NCBI GenBank assembly: GCA_905221605.1
Contig: CAJNDS010002195.1
Location: forward strand, 250,001-314,000
Length of the DNA: 64,000 bases
DNA from: Symbiodinium natans
Taxonomy: Eukaryota > Sar > Dinophyceae > Suessiales > Symbiodiniaceae
Direction: 5' to 3'
Shown here: piece after piece, positions 58,165-64,000 of the stretch
How positions within the stretch are numbered: position 1 is the first letter of the stretch
Layout of the letters: each line of letters opens with the position of its first letter
The notes under the pieces: generated by a model
Told to the model about the DNA's origin: nothing
Database searches by the model: none
Seen by the model: only the letters and a program-made list of their open reading frames with translations
Position numbers and translations under genes: made by a program

Positions 58165-59479
58165 GTCTGACAGCAGGAACTAAGACCTGTGATTCATGGA
58201 CTGAAGATCACATATTTTGGGGTGCCCACCCAGCTAGTCAAGCTACACCAGCAGCGGAGGCCACCGAAGCCGTCGGGGACGGAGGCACGTGTCCAGAAGG
58301 CGGGTCGACAAGGTGGTCCTCTTCTGGCAGTTGCCCACACGGGTTATAGGTTTGGCTTCGGCTACAGCTACGGAAGCACCCCAAGAAAGCGGTAGCATGA
58401 TGTAGCATGCAGTATACAGGCAACGTCCAACACGCTTTCAATATCTTCCAAAGCCCTCACTCTCGAAATGAACCCAGCCCAAGTCCATGACCTCCCGTTA
58501 GCCGTTAACCTCTGGCCTACGATTGGTTATATTGGTTGCCGCTGAGCTTCTGAAAGCAGGTCCAATTCCTGGCCATCTCAGAATGCGCTGTGCCGTAAAG
58601 GATTCGTAAGGAGCCCTAGACATCACGAACAAAACTCTGCACATGTTGGCGTCTGCATCCCACAGATGTAGCATGCTTGACGGACACGAGCTGGTCTCCT
58701 ACACAAAGCCGTTCCAGCAGACTGCCGCGGATACGTAGCATGGAAGCAGGTCCAAGACATCCGTTGGCAAACACTAGTAAGAAGCGAATTTCATACGGAT
58801 GGTACACGAGAGCTGTCGCCCTTACAAGCACAACCTGGACGCCCGGCCTGATTTCGTTGTGGCGCTGGCTGGCCAGTTGTCTGCACGACCCCGCCTCCCC
58901 GCCCCAGCAGCAAAATCTGCCGGTTCAGCTATTTCTGCTCTGACACAACTACTTTTTTTGCATAAACTGATTAGCCAGGCTTTGTCTCTGTAACAAACCT
59001 CGACTTTCGCATGCCCTTCGGCTCCAATTCTCCCAGATCTCGATAGACAACAAAATGCCAAGCCAAAAAAGGGCAGGCCTTGCTAGGGTCAAGCAGGTGA
59101 CGATTCGGGGCTGGAATTCGACACTGGGCTATGCAGAATGCTCCAAGCCCTTTCCCGGCCTCGCCATGCCTGGCCTTGCTGCGCCTGTATCCGCGGCGCC
59201 CCGGAATCCGCGGGAAGCATGGCTCAGGAGCACGGACACAAGACACAGCAGGCAAGCATGTCCTCGGCTTGGGGTTTGGAGTCTTTCGCTGACGGAGCAG
59301 CTGCAAGCTAGCCAGGCGATCCGAGTTGTACAGATATGTCGAAGAAGCTCGACAGCACTTGCTGCACATGGCCTTGGCTCGACGGTTACGGTGAGGGCTG
59401 GGTTTTGGGTGGGTCGTCTGTGCTGAATTGCGCACGGCTAGGGTGACACGCAGGGTCATGACCTTGGCCCCCTCCGGTA

Positions 59480-59597
59480 AGCGCGCGCATCTTGAGCCAG
59501 AAGTTGCAGCGGGAAGGCTTCGGCGAAAAAAGTGGTCATTCTGGTCATGTGCCGAGAAGCGGTCCTTTAACATTTCCAACCAATCCACGACGGAGGA
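59480..59597 (-). CDS. Coding exon, unidentified
   Basis: After a CTGCCCAAG acceptor (exon start 59597) the minus strand encodes SSVVDWLEMLKDRFSAHDQN, then DHFFRRSLPAATSGSR, reaching a possible GC donor near 59480. It is acidic/basic, well mixed and helical. No family is recognised. Confidence 0.55.
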
Positions 59598-59784
59598 CTT
59601 GGGCAGCGTCTCAGGACTTCCGACATTCTATGACATTCTGACTCTTCGACTCTGCGACATGGAAAAAAAGTACCTGTGACGGATTCGGGAGCACGGTATG
59701 CCAGGAGCAGAGGACGCTGGGGGGAGCCCCCAAAGCATTTTTCATGAACCTTTGCGGAATCTCTAGTGCCCACTGACTGGCTTA

Positions 59785-59912
59785 TGGACCCCCAGAACTC
59801 CCCTGGACCCTGTGGACTGCCTGTTAAAGCCGCTATCTTGCTTCTGTGCGCCTTTCGCGCTAAATTGACCAGGGTGCTTAGATCGCTTGCATCTTTCTCT
59901 ATGTTTCCAGGG
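59785..59912 (-). CDS. Coding exon, unidentified
   Basis: The minus-strand frame encodes EKDASDLSTLVNLARKAHRS, then KIAALTGSPQGPGEFWGS. The helix and turn-rich tail look like real protein and no other frame is open across it. Exact splice sites are not fixed. It probably belongs to the same gene as the exon at 59.5 kb. Confidence 0.5.
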
Positions 59913-60964
59913 GCCCTGGCAGTGTGTGGAAGCCGCAAGAGTACAAGACACAACCCTGACAAAGTCCCCATCTCTTCAAAGGCTCACTGCCAACGCTTGA
60001 TCCAGCTCGCTATCAGGCGTGGAACTGCATCCGTCGTGGTGCACACTTATGCTACATGCCTTCTGCTTTGCTGATGGCTGTACAGCAAGGCCGCTGTGGC
60101 CAGCTACCAGATGACATGCTCATACTATACAGGTTCATGCCAGCCAGTATGGCAGATGCATTCGCGTTCGAGGGTAAGCCGCACTCACTCGACTTTCTAC
60201 CTTGTAGTTTCTTGTCGCGTTGCTGCCATCGTCTGGATGGTCACCTGACGCCGGCCTGACGTAAACCAAGGACCTCTGCCCGCAACATCGTGCAGTTGCT
60301 ATCAACTTTTGATCCAACGTCATACTGCATGGGCAAACTCTTCGCTGCCATCGCAGGTCGAAGAGGCGCGGGTTGACTCGGAAAGCCACATCGTGCAACA
60401 CCGGATCGCACCCAGACCAGCACCCAACCTGGCTCCGATATCACACTTGTTGAGATAGGCAGCCTCGATGCAATAGACCAACTTGGGTTCCCAGGGAGTC
60501 TGTCAGCAGTCGAGGAGACAGTCCAGGTCCATGGCACCGGCGAGAAGGAGCATGTGCCAGATCGTGCCAGCCATGGAGGCGGAAGGCTACCTTGCAAGTG
60601 CGACGAGACTTTCTTCATACTTTTTCAGGTTCGTCCTCTGACTCTGAGCTGGCATGATTCGAAGGTGTATGCCCCTGCCGGCAAATTCGTACATCAAGAA
60701 ATTCTCCGCCATCCTGCATCGCAGGTATTGGATTGAAGATGCCCGTTTACACACAAGCTAAGGAGCACCAGTTTAAGCGTCGAGATTCAGGATCTTTCAG
60801 GTTTTGAGTCCTCGTGGAACTTCCACTGCACCCTAATCGCCCAAGCCCGCAAAGTAACAGTTTGAGTGTGCCAATGGATACGGCTTTAAAAGACAATGGT
60901 TAGCGGGCCTCATTGGAGGCCGCAATACCGACGCATTCGATCTGCAGCCGTCTCTTGCTCGTCG

Positions 60965-61275
60965 TGACACCTCCGCGCCAAGCTTTACACAATGCTGGCA
61001 GACTGCCTGGAGCAAACGCGAAGCAAGCGCAATCGCACGAAGAGCAACAATCCGGCGCAGATTGTTCATGCCAAGATTCTTCATTTCGAGTCCAGTAAGC
61101 TCTACATATTGCCGAAGCTTCAAGATGTCAGGTGCTGAGTCAAGTGCTGCGGCCTCCAAGCTCCCCAATGCCTCTGCCACTTCTCTTCCCACGAATCCCA
61201 CCTGCATGCACACGTCCTGAGCCATGACTAGGTCATGACTCTGGTGAATTTCTTGAATGCGAAATAAAGAACTCA
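60965..61275 (-). CDS. Coding exon(s), long helical protein, unidentified
   Basis: The minus-strand frame runs through QVGFVGREVAEALGSLEAAA, LDSAPDILKLRQYVELTGLE, MKNLGMNNLRRIVALRAIAL and ASRLLQAVCQHCVKLG. All of it is amphipathic helix with no low complexity. It may begin at GTGCATGCAG (about 61206) or earlier; the 3' donor is unresolved. It is one of the best coding signals in the right third of the window. The family is not recognised. Confidence 0.65.
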
Positions 61276-61835
61276 CCACATCAAATGAACTTTTACATGG
61301 GCCTTAGGCGTATGTCCTGAGATGCCATCGCATGTCTAACGTCGATCTTGCTTGCATATACCCCGTCCTGAGGAAGCTCGCCGGGCAAGCCTGTCACCCA
61401 CCACAGGAGTTCCCTGCCTCACAAACATGCCACTGCAATTGCAATCCTGCGCGCTGCAAGGACACAGATGTTCGATGTTTCATATGGCCCTCACGTTCAG
61501 GCCAGCTCATAGCATGCTTTCAGTGGTTCTCGCAATGGCAAGGCCATGCACATACCCAGAGATGCACAAGGTCACAAACCTTCAGACAAGAAACCGTCGC
61601 ATCAGATGGCAAAGAGAGCCACAGCACCTGGGAGGCCGTCAGTGTAGGCCAAGAAACGTTTAACGAGCAAAAGCTGCCACAGGTTAGGCCATTACACTGG
61701 GCACCGTCGTCTTAACATGCCTGATTCTCCGCTGTGTGGGTTGGCACTACAAGTAAGGCTTCTCTGATAGAGGTGCCGCCCGGAACTGGCGACAGTCTGC
61801 AGGTCCACGATGCTCATGCCATTTTGCTCAGCTAC

Positions 61836-61950
61836 CTTGGACAAATTCGGACAATTGACAATTGCTCTTCCGGCTGGCTCAGCTCTGGTCTCCGAAGGTT
61901 CGCAGAGGCCCTGGCCACGTAGCAAACCACCTTGCTGACTGCCTCAGCCA
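61836..61950 (-). CDS. Coding exon, unidentified
   Basis: The minus-strand frame encodes LAEAVSKVVCYVARASANLR, then RPELSQPEEQLSIVRICP, and ends at a good donor (CCAAG followed by GTAGCT, exon end 61836). It is helical and well mixed. It precedes the 61.2-kb exon by about 0.6 kb, so they may be neighbours in one gene. Confidence 0.5.
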
Positions 61951-62955
61951 AGGAAAATCGTGCGGGGGATGCCGGGCTCACAAGCCGCACAAAATGGGCA
62001 GTGTTGCCAAAACCCAAGCAACAGGTGCGGTGTGGCGCTGCCACACTGCGCTCCCTCCGCCCTCCCTCTGCCCTCCCGCCGCCCTCAAGCAGTCCTTCGC
62101 TGCAGCGGCTGCAGGCTTCTGAGCTCCCGAAGGACACTCCTTAGTGTGGAAGCCGCAAATCACATTCGTTTCAGAGAGCTTCAGACTAGAGCTACAAGTT
62201 CGTCGAGCAGCGACGCCTAGTGGCATCAGGCGGTGATGTTGGCATACAATTCAAAACGTATCAAAAACATTCCAGAACCCCGACCCACCAATGGTGGCAA
62301 AGCTGCCTCCGTGCTCGATGCTTCTTCATGGTCCGCGCCTTCCGGGGGATGTGGAATTGAGAGTTCGCTCTAAGTGGTCGCACCAGTTTACTACCCCCCA
62401 AAACGATTCCACACTGCATGCTGTTGTGCAAATGCTACTTAAAGCTAGCATGATCCCAGTCGGGGGTTAAAGCTTCTTCCATGGGCGCAGTCTCCAACAA
62501 CGGCAGCAACGAGTCAGGAGGTGCCGAGGACAGCTGTTGAAACACCCCAGTGCGCAACAGCGGCAAGGGTCTGTCGCCCTCTTTCAGACATACCGAACCC
62601 AGAGCCCAATCGAATCTAATGATCCCGACCCTCTCGGCCCACCTTCAATCTGAGGGAGGCTTTCAGAGGTCTCTGCTGAAGCTCTGTAGCTTTAGTGTAA
62701 AGAAAATGGTTTCGGGGACCTGGCGATCTTAACATATCTTAACCTTTGCTGCTGAAGTTTGAAGCTCAGAAGGGCACATGGGAGGGGACGCAGAGTCCTT
62801 GTGTTTCAGAGCCTGGTTTCTGCGCAAAAATAACCTGGACGAAAGTCTGCGGCCTTCTGCTGTCAATGCAAGTGTTGTCCCAGCTTCGCCAAGCGACCTC
62901 GAAGCAACACTTGGGCAAACAGCGAGAAGAAAAACCTGCTGCGTGAGCTGCTTAC

Positions 62956-62997
62956 GTGAAAGGCCCTCTTGGCTGCTGCACTCAGCGCTTCGCCCAT
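62956..62997 (-). CDS. Possible first coding exon (14 codons)
   Basis: An ATG (62995-62997) opens MGEALSAAAKRAFH, which runs directly into a strong GTAAGC donor at 62956. If it is an initiating exon, it starts the gene containing the 61-62 kb exons. A larger open frame also crosses the region in another phase, so confidence is low. Confidence 0.35.
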
Positions 62998-63437
62998 GCA
63001 GCATTGCACGGAAGGTGTGCACCACACGGCCCAAAGTCAGCCTGAGCCGATTCAGAGCCAGATGACAACGGATTGACAATACTCTCATCAACATACTCTC
63101 ACGCACTGATAATTCTATTTCGTTGGGACAACTTGCAGGAGGATGTAAACATCCCAACCAGGTGCCCAGTCTGCCGGCCCAACATCGACCGCCAAGTATT
63201 TCTGTACAGAATTCTCAAGTGGTTCTATTCTGCTCTTCGGGCGTCAAGCGCCTGAGTCTTGAGCCTCTTACTAAATAGCGTTGAAACGTTCAGCGCTTCA
63301 GATGCTTCAGCAAGAGTTCGCTGTCTAAGGTCAGCACCATTCGGCTAGTAGCTGGTGCATTTCTGCGGTCAACGCAACCTTTGCACAGGGTCCAGCAGTC
63401 CAGCATTTGCCATTGCCCAGGCTCTAGACTCTGGAAG

Positions 63438-64000
63438 CTATAAAATCGTTCGGAGCAGGGTTCCATTAACAAAAATTCTCCACGTACAAAGCCTCGGGAC
63501 TAGAGATAACCCACAGCAGCCAATCTCGAGTCGGCTCAAGGGCAGCAGTCGGTTGAACCGTGCCACTTCTGACACTTCTGGCAACAGTGGTAGGGAGGAC
63601 TGGAGGGTCCCGGCATGGCTTCCCAGACTTCTCATGCCAGCTGGCTTCCAAACCACTGCCACGCCTTCTGGGCATGTGGAGCGCGAAACTTGCCAGTCAG
63701 CCCTGGGCATAGCCTTGGGCGCAACCATCTTGACATCCCGTGCTCGCGCCGTAGTTGCATCCAATGCCTCCCGTGTTCGGTCTAAGCAAAGTGTCACGAT
63801 GTCGCCGGCCTTCAGAATGCGGGTCTCCTCGACGTGTTCGCTGTTCAAAGTGAGCTCACCTCTCGCAATAGCTCGCTTCACGGCTGCCTTTGATGTCAAG
63901 TAACGTCGCAGCTTCTCAAACTGCCGTGCCAGGTGTGAAAGCCTGAGCCCTGCCTCTGAAGTGATGGCTATGTCCAGGCGAACCAATTTGTCAGTTGCTT
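63438..64000 (-). CDS. S4-domain / RluA-like pseudouridine synthase relative (5'-truncated by window edge)
   Basis: RluA-type enzymes isomerise uridine to pseudouridine in RNA; the N-terminal S4 domain binds RNA. The frame enters from the right edge without a start codon. It reads LVRLDIAITSEAGLRLSHLA, then an S4-like segment (FEKLRRYLTSKAAVKRAIAR, GELTLNSEHVEETRILKAGD, IVTLCLDRT), a linker, and the synthase N-terminal strand GVAVVWKPAGMRSLGSHAGT (family pattern vvdKPaGm...H.G). The catalytic motif, normally HRLDxxTSGLxLxAK, reads SRLEIGCCGLSLVPR here. A GC donor is likely soon after (about 63490). A possible next exon (VALTAEMHQLLAEW, about 63330-63380) fits the following helix. The Asp-to-Glu change makes catalysis doubtful. 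Confidence 0.78.
   Translation of the reverse strand, partial: ATDKLVRLDIAITSEAGLRLSHLARQFEKLRRYLTSKAAVKRAIARGELTLNSEHVEETRILKAGDIVTLCLDRTREALDATTARARDVKMVAPKAMPRADWQVSRSTCPEGVAVVWKPAGMRSLGSHAGTLQSSLPLLPEVSEVARFNRLLPLSRLEIGCCGLSLVPRLCTWRIFVNGTLLRTIL

Noticed and set aside
1-64000. CRISPR arrays, bacterial operons, rRNA or tRNA genes, intact spliced-leader sequence
   Set aside because: None was seen on reading either strand. The repeats lack spacer structure. A covariance-model scan was not possible here, so small RNA genes could still be present.

Overview
This is nuclear DNA from a eukaryote with many introns, most likely a dinoflagellate of the Symbiodiniaceae or a close relative. No reading frame exceeds about 310 codons. 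Recognisable proteins appear only as short exons (29 to about 480 nt) on the minus strand, scattered through long introns. Where homology fixes an exon junction, the 5' splice site is often GC or GA instead of GT, and junctions tend to fall at AG|G, which is typical of dinoflagellates. I saw no intact spliced-leader sequence, rRNA, tRNA or CRISPR array, but I searched by eye only.

Every gene I can support is on the minus strand, so transcription runs from high to low coordinates. From the right edge leftwards: a partial S4-domain/RluA-like pseudouridine synthase relative (63438-64000); unidentified exons (about 45200-63000), including one with a cysteine-rich 23-residue tandem duplication (58 kb); a large unidentified helical protein whose consecutive exons join in frame between 41811 and 43474, with a second copy of its KYE...LTVGG module near 40.95 kb and a shorter version near 38.3 kb; a TMEM144-type membrane protein (33040-37494); a microbial-type poly(ADP-ribose) glycohydrolase (25599 to about 28170, perhaps starting near 30 kb); CNOT10, the TPR subunit of the CCR4-NOT complex (about 12.85-23.15 kb); an unidentified gene (about 11.2-12.2 kb); and a protein with at least two C2 domains (about 5.3-8.9 kb, perhaps starting near 10 kb).

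Introns and intergenic DNA hold many simple repeats and minisatellites: a 28-bp minisatellite (3.4-4.2 kb), a 10-bp array (47.3 kb), long GA/CT tracts (45.4 and 52.6-52.9 kb), a degenerate CCCTAA telomere-like tract (39.4-39.7 kb), G-rich tracts (31.2-31.4 kb), a strong 25-bp-stem hairpin (15.43-15.50 kb) and a compositionally odd poly-G/poly-C block (21.0-21.3 kb).

The identified genes are unrelated housekeeping functions (mRNA deadenylation, ADP-ribose turnover, membrane transport, calcium/lipid binding, RNA modification) placed head to tail. This fits dinoflagellate unidirectional gene arrays rather than a dedicated system. Exon ends given to the base were checked for phase. Those given as 'about' were not resolved.
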